A stretch of DNA of 57,599 nt, taken from positions 1 through 57,599 of the forward strand of contig JAVZSA010000005.1 of assembly GCA_038880255.1 (NCBI GenBank), in the 5' to 3' direction. Numbering within the stretch: position 1 is the stretch's first letter; every line of letters begins with the position of its first letter. The notes below the pieces were generated by a model. That model worked only from the letters and a program-made list of their open reading frames with translations, ran no database searches and had not been told where the DNA came from. This DNA is from ARK-15 sp038880255 (GTDB lineage: Archaea > Thermoplasmatota > Thermoplasmata > Thermoplasmatales > ARK-15). This document shows positions 26,377-35,389 of this stretch, one piece after another. The translations under genes and the position numbers were made by a program.

Positions 26377-27267
26377 TCACCTCAAATTACTTATGGCAGT
26401 GTAATAAGCCTTTACGGCATTATCTATTGAATATCCACCACCACCGAGCAATACAAGTCTTCCATTACATTTATTTTTGGAAATTAAATATACCTTTTTA
26501 ATTGTTTCTTTATAGGATTCAATTGTATAATTAAGATGTGTTAAGGGATCTCCTGCAAGGCCATCCGCACCAATTTGCATTATTATAAATTCAAAATTTT
26601 TTCCAGAAATAAAATTGTCAATTTCTTCCATTTTAATTCTTTCTGAGAATGGAGGCATTACCACATTTCTCTTAGTACCTTTAGCAATTCCCTCCCCAAT
26701 TTCATTTTCGTAGCCAGTTCCTGGAAATAGTGTTCTAGGATCTTCATGAAAGTCGATTATGTAAACATCAGGATTATCTATATACCCATAGAAAACACCG
26801 TCACCATGATGAGCATCAATATCTACATATAGTATAGGTTTTATATTCTTCCTTAAAAGATATTCAATTCCAATAGCAATATCATTATAAACACAAAAAC
26901 CTGAAGCCCTATCTCTATGAGCATGGTGAAAGCCACCGTTCAGATTTATTGAAACATTATCATTTTCAATAGAAAGCTCTATTGCAGTCAATGTAGATCT
27001 TACCGCCCATAATGCATCATCATGAATACCTTTATATGCAGGTGTATCACCATAATCTAAAAATCCACTATTTTTTGATTTAACAAACTCTACATATTCT
27101 TTTTTATGAAAAAGTTCAAGTACATTTTCTGAGAATTCTCTGGGAGGGGCACTTTCAACAATTTTATGTGATAAAAGTAACTCTCCTGCAAGTTTAGCCT
27201 TTTCAGATGTGAATGGATGATCTTTGAATGAATATCTGAACGTTTTCTCATCATGTATTATGAACAT
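26377..27267 (-). CDS. Histone deacetylase-fold hydrolase (AcuC/acetylpolyamine amidohydrolase type)
   Basis: The 296-residue enzyme keeps the full zinc-deacetylase site: GGFHHAHRDRASGFCVYND (tandem His and the channel), VDIDAHHGDG (zinc ligands Asp and His), and QIGADGLAGDPL (third Asp ligand), then GGGGYS with the position of the catalytic Tyr nearby. It probably deacetylates a protein lysine or a polyamine. It shares an operon with the AcoX-like kinase. Archaea of this group have chromatin proteins such as Alba or HTa, so a protein substrate is possible but unproven. Confidence 0.9.
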   Translation of the reverse strand: MFIIHDEKTFRYSFKDHPFTSEKAKLAGELLLSHKIVESAPPREFSENVLELFHKKEYVEFVKSKNSGFLDYGDTPAYKGIHDDALWAVRSTLTAIELSIENDNVSINLNGGFHHAHRDRASGFCVYNDIAIGIEYLLRKNIKPILYVDIDAHHGDGVFYGYIDNPDVYIIDFHEDPRTLFPGTGYENEIGEGIAKGTKRNVVMPPFSERIKMEEIDNFISGKNFEFIIMQIGADGLAGDPLTHLNYTIESYKETIKKVYLISKNKCNGRLVLLGGGGYSIDNAVKAYYTAISNLR

Positions 27268-27320
27268 GGTTAATAAAAAGTATTTTATCCATATTTATTT
27301 TATTCATTTTAGGTGGTATT

Positions 27321-28541
27321 ATGGAAAAGGTATCGATGGATAAGCCGGTGGTGGAAATTGATGGAGATGAAATGACAAGAGTAATGTGGCAATGGGTAAA
27401 GGAGAAGTTGATTTTGCCATATGTAGATTTAAAGAGTGAGTATTATGATCTCCATGTTCTCAACAGGGATAGAACGAACGATCAGGTTACCTATCAGGCA
27501 GCTGAGGCTGTGAAAAGGTGGGGGGTAGGTATAAAATGTGCAACAATTACACCAAATGCAGAGAGAGTGAAGGAATTTAATCTAAAGAAAGAATGGCCAA
27601 GCCCAAATGCAACAATTAGGAAAATTTTAGATGGGACAGTATTTAGAGCACCAATAGTGGTAAGAAGCATAATGCCTGCAGTAAGATTTTGGAAAAAACC
27701 GATTGTTGTTGCTAGGCATGCTTTTGGCGATATTTATGATGGTGTAGGTATAAAATTTGAGGAGAGTGGTACGGCAGAAATTATTTACAAATCAGAAAAT
27801 GGAAATGAGAAAAGGGTAAAGTTTCCAAAATTTACAGGTTCTGGGGTGCTTCAGGGTATTTATAATTTGGATAAATCCATAGAAGGTTTCGCAAGAGCTT
27901 CCTTTAGATATTCTTTGGCAAATAAACTTGATTTATGGTTTGCAACTAAGGATACGATTTCAAAGGTTTATGATGCAAGATTTAAAGAAATTTTTAATAA
28001 AATATATGAGGAAGAATTTAAGAATAACTTTGAAAATCTTGGGCTAAATTATAATTATTATTTAATAGATGATGCAGTGGCTAGAGTTGTAAGATCTGAG
28101 GGCGGATTTGTTTGGGCTTGCAAAAATTATGACGGGGATGTATTTTCAGATTTTGTCTCTACTGCATATGTTGGAACACTTGCACTTATGACTTCGGAGT
28201 TAATGTCCCCGGAGGGTTATTATCTTTCAGAGGCTGCCCATGGAACAGTACAAAAACATTATTATAAGTACATAAAAGGAGAAAAGGTATCAACAAATCC
28301 CACAGCATTAATATTTGCATGGAGTAGGGGACTAAAAAGGAGAGGAGAAATAGATCATTTAGATGATCTGGTAAAATTTGCAGTGAGTCTTGAAAATGCT
28401 ACAATAAAGACAATAGAAGAGGATAAAATAGTGACACAAGATATTGCAAGAATTTCAGATGTTCCTGGAAGTACTGTTGTTGATACAGAAAAGTTCATAA
28501 GTGCAATTTCAAGGAACCTGGAAAAAATAGTTATGAAGTAA
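27321..28541 (+). CDS. icd: NADP-type isocitrate dehydrogenase, subfamily II-like
   Basis: The 406-residue protein has the eukaryote/Thermotoga-like (subfamily II) IDH sequence: VEIDGDEMTRVMWQ at the N-terminus, KCATITPNAERV, WPSPNATIRKILDGTVFR (substrate Ser and Arg residues), KDTISKVYD, YLIDDAVARVVRSEGGFVWACKNYDGDVFSD (metal-binding Asp residues) and EAAHGTVQKHY. It oxidises isocitrate to 2-oxoglutarate in the citric acid cycle. AGGTGG stands 4 nt before ATG 27321. The stop overlaps the convergent aldolase gene by 11 bases. Confidence 0.93.
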   Translation: MEKVSMDKPVVEIDGDEMTRVMWQWVKEKLILPYVDLKSEYYDLHVLNRDRTNDQVTYQAAEAVKRWGVGIKCATITPNAERVKEFNLKKEWPSPNATIRKILDGTVFRAPIVVRSIMPAVRFWKKPIVVARHAFGDIYDGVGIKFEESGTAEIIYKSENGNEKRVKFPKFTGSGVLQGIYNLDKSIEGFARASFRYSLANKLDLWFATKDTISKVYDARFKEIFNKIYEEEFKNNFENLGLNYNYYLIDDAVARVVRSEGGFVWACKNYDGDVFSDFVSTAYVGTLALMTSELMSPEGYYLSEAAHGTVQKHYYKYIKGEKVSTNPTALIFAWSRGLKRRGEIDHLDDLVKFAVSLENATIKTIEEDKIVTQDIARISDVPGSTVVDTEKFISAISRNLEKIVMK

Positions 28542-29388
28542 AAATTTTTATTACCTTTTCCATATCATTTTTTTCCAGTTCTTTCAAAGGAGCGTAAGGA
28601 TCCTTTGTGTATCTTTCCAATTCCTTATTCATTACCATTTTATAAAACAAATAATTGTATGAAACACTATTGTTATATTTTTTAAGAATATTCATAGCCT
28701 TTACAATCTTTTTATGCTTTTCCAAATCTTGTGTTAAATAAATCTCATGTATGAGTGATGAAAAATTGCTTGTTCCACAGACACCCCCAGATGCGCCTAA
28801 AATTAGAGAAGGTAATAGAAGATCGTCCCTACCCTGAAATATATATTTCCCCTTTGGTATTTCAGTGAAATAAAGATTAAATTTTCTCAGGTCACCTGTG
28901 GAATCCTTTATACCAACAATGTTTCCATATTCGTCCATCAATTTTGAAATTGTTATTGGTTCTATATAATTACCAGAAAGCTCCGGGTTATTGTAAATAA
29001 AAATATCCATATCAAGGTTCTTTGCAATTATTGAATAATAATTATAAAGATCTTCCTGATTGAATTTTAAATAAAAAGGTGTTATAATCACTGCAGCTTC
29101 ATATCCAAGTGAATTTGCAAATTTTCCAATCTCTAACGTTTCCTCAATATTGTTTCTGCTAATTCCAGCCAACAATTTTATTTTCGTTGAATTTTTAGCA
29201 ACAAACTCCAATATTTCCTTATGCTCATTCAATGTAAACAATGTGAATGCACCAGTGGAAGATCCTGGAAATATTCCCTCAATGCCATTTTTTTCCAAAT
29301 GTTTTATAAGATATTTTATTGCATCATAATCTATTTTACCGTTATTTACAGGTGTTATCATTGGTGTAATAATACCATTATATTTCAT
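28531..29388 (-). CDS. DHDPS/NAL-family aldolase, possibly 2-keto-3-deoxy-gluconate aldolase
   Basis: The 285-residue (beta/alpha)8 lyase has the family pattern GIITPMITPV, PGSSTGAFTLFTLNEH, the Tyr in IYNNPELSG and the Schiff-base Lys in VGIKDSTGD. In Thermoplasma and Picrophilus relatives such enzymes cleave 2-keto-3-deoxygluconate in the non-phosphorylated Entner-Doudoroff pathway. Dihydrodipicolinate synthase and other NAL activities remain possible; the GSSTGAF motif, in place of the GTTGE seen in DHDPS, favours a sugar-acid aldolase. Confidence 0.82.
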   Translation of the reverse strand: MKYNGIITPMITPVNNGKIDYDAIKYLIKHLEKNGIEGIFPGSSTGAFTLFTLNEHKEILEFVAKNSTKIKLLAGISRNNIEETLEIGKFANSLGYEAAVIITPFYLKFNQEDLYNYYSIIAKNLDMDIFIYNNPELSGNYIEPITISKLMDEYGNIVGIKDSTGDLRKFNLYFTEIPKGKYIFQGRDDLLLPSLILGASGGVCGTSNFSSLIHEIYLTQDLEKHKKIVKAMNILKKYNNSVSYNYLFYKMVMNKELERYTKDPYAPLKELEKNDMEKVIKIFTS

Positions 29389-29390
29389 AA

Positions 29391-30134
29391 TTAATCAACC
29401 ACCCCTAATTTTTTAGTCTCTACCTTTTCGACATTTTCTGATAATAAACCTAATTCAGAATCAACTAGATTTAATTTATAAGCTATAGTGGATGACATTA
29501 TTGCCACATTATCATTTTCCTTATATTTAAAAAGTGTTAGATATTTTTCTCTTGAAGTAAATTCTGAATAATAGTATATCTTTTTATTTACCCTTTCATT
29601 TACAAGAAAAAGTAAATTAAGGGTTTCAACAGCATCCAATTTATGTAGATCATTTATCATATTTTTTATTCTTTCTTCAGCCTTACCATCAAATTTTGAT
29701 AGCATAAAGGCCATAACCTCCGTGTCCGTTTTATTATTTACATTTATTCCATACTTTTTACCAATTATTTCCTTTTTTACATGTCCATTATGAGCCAAAT
29801 ATATTGTTTCCTCGCCATCTATTCTGTAGGGATGTGAATCATCTGGACCATTCTTTGGTTCATTTGTTGAAGCTAATCTAGCATGGAACAAAGAATAGAT
29901 TTTTGAAGAGTTAAAAAAATTAAGATCAATGTTATCATTATAAATGGGTCTTGAACTTCTTAAATAAATTTCTTTTTCATTTGAAAAGATAACCATTCCC
30001 CATCCATTGTTATGCGAAGTATTTTTAGAAAATTCTTTAAGAAATATATCATCCTTTGAAGCTAAAAGTAAGGCATTATAAATCCATGAACTAAATTCCT
30101 TAGTACCTACTGAAACAAACATTCTACAATCCAT
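29391..30134 (-). CDS. Class II glutamine amidotransferase (YafJ-like)
   Basis: The 247-residue protein has the Ntn glutaminase pattern: Cys near the N-terminus (MDCRMF), GWGMVIF, FHARLAST, LAHNGHV (oxyanion Asn-Gly) and DTEVMAFML. No synthetase domain is attached, so it is a free glutaminase subunit. The likely nucleophile is Cys3 and not Cys2 as in most relatives: an Asp sits between Met and Cys, which would block simple Met removal. It precedes the aldolase gene by 2 bases in the same direction. Confidence 0.8.
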   Translation of the reverse strand: MDCRMFVSVGTKEFSSWIYNALLLASKDDIFLKEFSKNTSHNNGWGMVIFSNEKEIYLRSSRPIYNDNIDLNFFNSSKIYSLFHARLASTNEPKNGPDDSHPYRIDGEETIYLAHNGHVKKEIIGKKYGINVNNKTDTEVMAFMLSKFDGKAEERIKNMINDLHKLDAVETLNLLFLVNERVNKKIYYYSEFTSREKYLTLFKYKENDNVAIMSSTIAYKLNLVDSELGLLSENVEKVETKKLGVVD

Positions 30135-30169
30135 AACAAAGTGTAATTAATATTAAGAATTAAATTTTT

Positions 30170-31147
30170 TTATTTCATCTTAGGTTTTATCTTTTTAAAA
30201 TATTCCCTTATTTCATTTCTAAGAGATCTGATTTCATTTTCCAATGATTTCTTTTCTTTTTTTAATTCTTCAACATTTTTTTCATATTCCAATTTATTTT
30301 TTATATATAGATCCATTTCTTTTATGTATTTTTGGATTTTTACATTTTCTTTTTCTAAATCATTTTGAAGATCTTTGAGTAATGATATTGTAAAACCCAT
30401 TTCCATTAATTTATTTAAATAATCTGTTACCTTTAGAAATTGTTCAGTGCTCAAATTTTTTTCCCTTAGTAAATTCATAGACTGTACAAGTTCCTTCATT
30501 TTTTTACCATCAAAATTGAGATATTCAGCTTCTATAATAAAATTTAAGGCATCATCTCTTTGTAAGTGCAATTTCTCTTCAATGGATTTTACAATTTCAA
30601 GATACTTTTCCCTGTTTTTTAATTCATTTTCAATTAGTTCATATTGTTTCTGTATCAAAATTCTCTTTTCTTCCATATTTGATATTTCCTTTGCCATATT
30701 ATCCATATTATCCTTAATTTCCTTTGCTTTATAAACAAGTCTATCAAGTGCTGCTGGAATTTCAGAATAATCAATATTAAGATAATTTTTTAATTTCATC
30801 ATCTTTAAGGCGTTTTCAATGAGTGATTTTCTTTCCTGTTCATCCATATTTTTTAAAGAAATTATGAACTTTAATGTTTTTTCCTTATCCAAATTTTTGA
30901 GGAGTGTATAGTAATAATATCCTAATGATAGTTCTTCCAGAGTTATATTTTTTTCCTTCAATAATAATACAATTTGCTTAATAAAATAATCATCTTCCCC
31001 AATTTGAAAATATCCTTTCATCCATTCATCAATAATTTTTTTTACATTTTCTAAACTTAAGGAGTAATTTTTTGAAATATTTTCAAGGGAAAGACCATTG
31101 ATGTAATCCTTGATTATTTCACTCCTTACCTTTAATGTAATTTCCAT
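30170..31147 (-). CDS. HTH-containing coiled-coil protein of unknown function
   Basis: The 325-residue protein starts with a helix-turn-helix-like stretch (DYINGLSLENISKNYSLSLENVKKIIDEW) and continues as a helical, E/K-rich protein with heptad-like coiled coils at about 150-200 and 265-315. No enzyme motif is seen. It could be a DNA-binding or scaffolding protein. It is followed 36 bases later by the amidotransferase gene. I do not recognise a named family. Confidence 0.75.
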   Translation of the reverse strand: MEITLKVRSEIIKDYINGLSLENISKNYSLSLENVKKIIDEWMKGYFQIGEDDYFIKQIVLLLKEKNITLEELSLGYYYYTLLKNLDKEKTLKFIISLKNMDEQERKSLIENALKMMKLKNYLNIDYSEIPAALDRLVYKAKEIKDNMDNMAKEISNMEEKRILIQKQYELIENELKNREKYLEIVKSIEEKLHLQRDDALNFIIEAEYLNFDGKKMKELVQSMNLLREKNLSTEQFLKVTDYLNKLMEMGFTISLLKDLQNDLEKENVKIQKYIKEMDLYIKNKLEYEKNVEELKKEKKSLENEIRSLRNEIREYFKKIKPKMK

Positions 31148-31272
31148 ATTTCTATAAATTTAAAATTGTATATTAAATTATTCAAAATATGAGAAATTTT
31201 TGTATAATCACTATAGTTTATGAAAAATAAATTAATATATGAATATTCAATTATGGTTTTTAAGTGATGTTT

Positions 31273-32415
31273 ATGAGAATAATTGTTGTAGGTGGTGGTG
31301 CTGGAGGTACGATTGTAGCAAATAGAATTTCAAGGCTCCTATCTGAACAGGTGGATAGGGGAGAGGTTGAAATTGTTGTTTTGGATAAAAGTGAATACCA
31401 TTATTATCAGCCTGGGTTTTTATTTGTTGCCCTTGGGGAAGAAGAACCTGAACATTTTGTGAGAAAAGAAAGAGAACTTTTGGATGAAAATATTAAGTTC
31501 TATCATGGAGACCAGGGAGAAGTAGTGAAAATAATTCCAAATGAAAGTAAATTACAAACAAAAGATGGTAAAATATGGGACTATGATTACATTGTAATTG
31601 CTCTTGGTTCACAACCATATCCAGAGGCAATTCCAGGATTGAAGGAAGGATCATTTACATTCTATACCATGGAAGATGCAATCAAATTAAGGAATGCCTT
31701 ACAAGAATTTAAATCTGGCAAAATAGTTGTTGGTGTGACAATGCTTCCTTATAAATGTCCAGTTGCACAATATGAAATATTATTTGCATTACACGATCTC
31801 TTTATTAAGGAAAAGAAGGATGCGAAATTTGAATATTTCTTCCCATTAAAGGGAACACACCAGCATCCTGCAGTGAGTCCAGTTGGTGAAAGTTGGATGG
31901 TGGAGAAGGGTATAAAGATATATTCTCCAATTAATGTTACAAAGGTAGATCCGGAAAAGAAAATAATATATTCAAAGGAGAATGTTGAAATAAAGTATGA
32001 TTTATTCATTGCAATTCCACCACATATTTCACCTAAAGTGGTAAGGGATTCTGGCCTTGCAGATATGTGGATTCCAACAGACCCCTACACATTAAAATCA
32101 ATTATGTATGATAATATGTATTTACTTGGTGATATTACAGATATACCTGGAGTGCCCAAAGCAGGTTCAGTGGCTGAATATCAAGCTACCGTTGTTGCAA
32201 AAAACATTGTTTCCAAGATTAAAAAATCGGGTCTTGTTTATAAATATGATGGAAGTGCATTTTGCTTTATTATGCACAGTATGGATGAAGCAGGATACCT
32301 CTATATGAATTATACAAAACCCCCAGTTATATCTTTGCCATCAAAGTATGCAAAATGGATGAAAATTCTGTACAATGAGCTATATTGGGGAATGTCTGCC
32401 AAGGCGGAAATTTGA
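31273..32415 (+). CDS. Sulfide:quinone oxidoreductase-like flavoprotein 1
   Basis: This protein of about 380 residues has the FAD-binding MRIIVVGGGAGG motif, YHYYQPGFLFVALG, a second nucleotide-binding core IVIALGSQPYPEAIPGL and a third FAD contact LLGDITDIPGVPKAGSVAE. Only two cysteines occur, in YKCPVAQYE (about 161) and FCFIMHS (about 332), the spacing of the redox pair in archaeal SQRs. A C-terminal amphipathic helix could dock to the membrane. AAGTGA is well spaced from ATG 31273. The following DUF1641 gene starts 10 bases later and is co-transcribed. Confidence 0.85.
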   Translation: MRIIVVGGGAGGTIVANRISRLLSEQVDRGEVEIVVLDKSEYHYYQPGFLFVALGEEEPEHFVRKERELLDENIKFYHGDQGEVVKIIPNESKLQTKDGKIWDYDYIVIALGSQPYPEAIPGLKEGSFTFYTMEDAIKLRNALQEFKSGKIVVGVTMLPYKCPVAQYEILFALHDLFIKEKKDAKFEYFFPLKGTHQHPAVSPVGESWMVEKGIKIYSPINVTKVDPEKKIIYSKENVEIKYDLFIAIPPHISPKVVRDSGLADMWIPTDPYTLKSIMYDNMYLLGDITDIPGVPKAGSVAEYQATVVAKNIVSKIKKSGLVYKYDGSAFCFIMHSMDEAGYLYMNYTKPPVISLPSKYAKWMKILYNELYWGMSAKAEI

Positions 32416-32425
32416 GGTGATTAAA

Positions 32426-33265
32426 ATGGTGAAAAAATCTGATGTGGCAAATAAAAATACACATTCAGTACTTGAACTTTTGGATTTGGTAAAGAGAGAC
32501 GAACTTGTGAGATTAATAAAAAAAGTAATAGAACTCCAAAAGGAAGGCAATTTGGATAAATTGTTAGGTGTTCTTGAAATACTTTCCAAGGATAAAACTA
32601 TAGAAAAGCTTTATTTCAAAGTTCAGGATATTTCTGAAAAGGGAACACTTTCAAAAATGCTTGAGGGAAATCTTCTTGATAGGCAGCTTGATTCTCTATT
32701 AAAGCTGCTCCAGGAAGGATCACTTATAAAGCTCATAGATATATTCTTGGATCTTCAAAAAAGAGGCATACTTGATCAACTCATAGATTTAATTTCAAAA
32801 TCAACCGTTATCATTGACAAGTTATTGGAACTCCAAAAGCAGGGATATATTGACCTTAACTCAATAACAAGGCTCTTGGAAAAATTGATGGTGCTAATTA
32901 AGGAAGGAACATTTGAAAAACTTCTTACATTACTCTCACCACAAGTAATAGAAATACTCTCAGCCTTAGTTGATCTATTAAACTCTGAGGAATATAAAGA
33001 ATATGTACTTGAATTAGGCTCAAGGTTATTTGTAATTGTGGATAAAATAATAGAACTTGATAGAAAGGGAATGTTGGATGTTACAAAGATTTCTGCCCTT
33101 TTAGAGAAGACAATCTACTTACTCAACAATGGAACCTTTGAAAAGTTAATAGATTTGGTAACAATGTTATCTGCATTACTTGATGCATTAAATGACGAAA
33201 TGATTAAAAGCATAGCCCAAAAAGCAAATAAAGCGTTGGAATTACTGGAACCAGGAAAATTATAA
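32426..33265 (+). CDS. DUF1641-family helical repeat protein
   Basis: About 279 residues, made of repeated amphipathic helices with a motif like 'L..L.KEGtLdkLi.ll' (EGNLDKLLGVL, EGSLIKLIDIF, EGTFEKLLTLL, NGTFEKLIDLV). DUF1641 genes are known next to SQR-like or FAD-dependent oxidoreductase and formate dehydrogenase genes; function is not established. ATG 32426 is chosen for its SD (GAGGTGA); upstream codons overlap the SQR gene. The repeats suggest a scaffold for a membrane redox complex. Confidence 0.85.
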   Translation: MVKKSDVANKNTHSVLELLDLVKRDELVRLIKKVIELQKEGNLDKLLGVLEILSKDKTIEKLYFKVQDISEKGTLSKMLEGNLLDRQLDSLLKLLQEGSLIKLIDIFLDLQKRGILDQLIDLISKSTVIIDKLLELQKQGYIDLNSITRLLEKLMVLIKEGTFEKLLTLLSPQVIEILSALVDLLNSEEYKEYVLELGSRLFVIVDKIIELDRKGMLDVTKISALLEKTIYLLNNGTFEKLIDLVTMLSALLDALNDEMIKSIAQKANKALELLEPGKL

Positions 33266-33289
33266 AAATAAAAAATTTTTTTATTTTTT
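33264..33289. terminator. Bidirectional A/T palindrome between convergent genes
   Basis: An A5-T-A6 block is followed directly by T7-A-T6, forming a near-perfect palindrome between the DUF1641 stop and the stop of the second SQR-like gene. Each strand presents a T-run at its gene's end, so it may terminate both transcripts. Confidence 0.55.
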
Positions 33290-34472
33290 ATTCTTCTACA
33301 CTGTACAATTCTAGGAGTTTTTCCGGTTTTGTAATGTCAAAGTAAAGGTCAAATATGGTATCAATCTCTGCTCTTAGAGTCATCCAATAAATTCTTGCCA
33401 TCATCATTTTCATAAGATGCTTTAATCTATCTGGAGGATATGGAACAACTGGATGCTCATAATCTGCTATAACGAACGTTCCAAGGCCATAACCCATATC
33501 AAAAGGACAATTGATCCTTCCATTAAATTTTGAATCAAGACCATGAAACATATCTGCCACTACCTTTGCCTCCAGGTGAGCAGTTACACCTGTTTTAGAA
33601 GTTGGTAAATTATTTGTATCCCCCAATGCAAAGGCATCATCAAATCCCACAATTTTCATAACATATTTATCTACTTTTACAAATCTGTCATCATCAAGAA
33701 CATTATCAGGCTCATATTTTATTTTCACACCTTTGCAGGGTGGTACTATGGCAGGGAAATCGTATGAAATTTCCTCACCTTCAAGTGAAATTATTTTTTT
33801 ATTTACAGGATCTACACTATCAACGTTGAAGAATGGTATTACTTCAATTCCTCTTTCCTTCAAAATTGGCTCTACTATTCTATTTATTGGTTCTGCAGGA
33901 TATGCTCTTGGGAATGGTGTGGCAAATACAAATTTTGTTTTTTGTTTTAATCCCTTTTTATTTATGTATTCCTCCGCCATTAATATACCTTCCAACATTG
34001 ATGGAGGACATTTACAAATTGTACTTGATTGTGCAAGTACAAATGTTCCACCATTGAAATCTTTAAATTTATTCCAAAGTTTTCTTGCATTTTCAAGAGT
34101 ACTGTGATAATCGCCATATTCTTCGTTTATTTTATCCAACCCCTGAATCTCAGAAGCATCCGGTGTTGTGCCTGTACAAATTGCTATAAAATCATAATCA
34201 TATTTTCTCCCTGATATTGTTTTTACATATCTATCATTCAAATTAATTTCTATTACCTCATCCTTATAAAATTTTATACCTGGTTTTATTAGTTCCGTTA
34301 TTTTTTTGTAAATTTTTCTATTAGATCCCTTAAATGCTACATAAAGGTACCATGGTTGATAATAGTGATATTCGTTTTTGTCTATTATTGTTACATCATA
34401 ATCTGCAAGATTCAAAGAATTCGCAAGAATCAAACCACTACCACCGCCACCAATGATTAAAACCTTTTTCAT
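33288..34472 (-). CDS. Sulfide:quinone oxidoreductase-like flavoprotein 2
   Basis: The 394-residue paralogue has MKKVLIIGGGGSGLILAN, YHYYQPWYLYVAF, IAICTGTTPDASEIQGL, and the FAD contact FALGDTNNLPTSKTGVTAH. It is richer in Cys than the first copy: ICKCPPSMLE, VPPCKGV and INCPFDMGYGLGTFVIADYE. The CPPSMLE and CPFDMGYG sequences are characteristic of type III-like SQR/flavocytochrome relatives. It converges with the SQR1-DUF1641 pair across a shared terminator. The two may handle different sulfur species or different partners. Confidence 0.85.
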   Translation of the reverse strand: MKKVLIIGGGGSGLILANSLNLADYDVTIIDKNEYHYYQPWYLYVAFKGSNRKIYKKITELIKPGIKFYKDEVIEINLNDRYVKTISGRKYDYDFIAICTGTTPDASEIQGLDKINEEYGDYHSTLENARKLWNKFKDFNGGTFVLAQSSTICKCPPSMLEGILMAEEYINKKGLKQKTKFVFATPFPRAYPAEPINRIVEPILKERGIEVIPFFNVDSVDPVNKKIISLEGEEISYDFPAIVPPCKGVKIKYEPDNVLDDDRFVKVDKYVMKIVGFDDAFALGDTNNLPTSKTGVTAHLEAKVVADMFHGLDSKFNGRINCPFDMGYGLGTFVIADYEHPVVPYPPDRLKHLMKMMMARIYWMTLRAEIDTIFDLYFDITKPEKLLELYSVEE

Positions 34473-34584
34473 TGAATCACCGAATATCGTAATTGAATTT
34501 TCATTTAAAATCTTTTCTAATTTTAATAATATTACTTGAAATTAAAAAATCTTATGTTTTTTTGTCAAAAAAATATTTAAATTT

Positions 34585-35364
34585 TTAAATTCCGGATTCT
34601 TCAAGAATTTTTTCGCAATTTTTTCCATCCAATAAATCTATTTCTTGAACAGATTTTTTCAAGGTTTCCTTTACTTTATACTCATTTTCTTTCATAATTT
34701 TTACCACTTCTTCAGCAGTTACGGGTTTCTCAGCCCAAACATCATAATCTGTAATTGTTGCCAATGTGCTGTAACATAATCCCAACTCTCTTGCTAAATT
34801 AATTTCAGGTACAAGTGTCATCCCAATAATATCCGCAAAGTTTCTAAACATCATTGATTCTGCCTTTGTTGAAAATCTAGGTCCTTCAATACAAATATAT
34901 GTTACATTTTCATGAACCCTATAACCTAAATTTTTTGCATTTTTTGAAAGTATATCATTTATTTCCGAAGAAAATGGATTTGCCATTGAAATATGAACCA
35001 CCTTCGGTCCATCGTAAAATGTATATTCTCTTTTTTTAGTGAAGTCGATAAACTGTGAAACAATTGCTAAATCTCCAGGTTTTAAATTTTCTCTTAGAGA
35101 TCCCACTGCACTTACTCCAATTATTTTTTTAACACCAATTTCTTTAAGTGAATATATGTTTGCCCTATAATTTATTTTATGCGGTGGAATTTTATGGCCC
35201 TTTCCATGTCTAGGTAAAAATGCTACCTTAACTCCAGAAATTTTTCCTATTGAAATATTATCTGAAGGTAAACCATAGGGTGTATGAATGTTTATTTCAT
35301 TCTCCACTTCAAAGATTTCACCTATTCCACTGCCACCAATAATTGCAACACTAATTTTTTCCAT
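34585..35364 (-). CDS. mtnP: S-methyl-5'-thioadenosine phosphorylase (PNP/MTAP family)
   Basis: The 259-residue protein has the archaeal MTAP pattern: AIIGGSGIGEIFEVE, LPRHGKGHKIPPHKINYRANIYSLKE, the phosphate and purine site GVSAVGSLRE, YICIEGPRFSTKAES, MTLVPEINLARELGLCYSTLATITDYDVWAEKPV. It cleaves methylthioadenosine or other purine nucleosides with phosphate. An MTA/SAH deaminase is encoded at 45183-46448, so MTA may be processed by two routes. Confidence 0.93.
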   Translation of the reverse strand: MEKISVAIIGGSGIGEIFEVENEINIHTPYGLPSDNISIGKISGVKVAFLPRHGKGHKIPPHKINYRANIYSLKEIGVKKIIGVSAVGSLRENLKPGDLAIVSQFIDFTKKREYTFYDGPKVVHISMANPFSSEINDILSKNAKNLGYRVHENVTYICIEGPRFSTKAESMMFRNFADIIGMTLVPEINLARELGLCYSTLATITDYDVWAEKPVTAEEVVKIMKENEYKVKETLKKSVQEIDLLDGKNCEKILEESGI

Positions 35365-35389
35365 AAATATTTAATAGAAATTTGGTATT

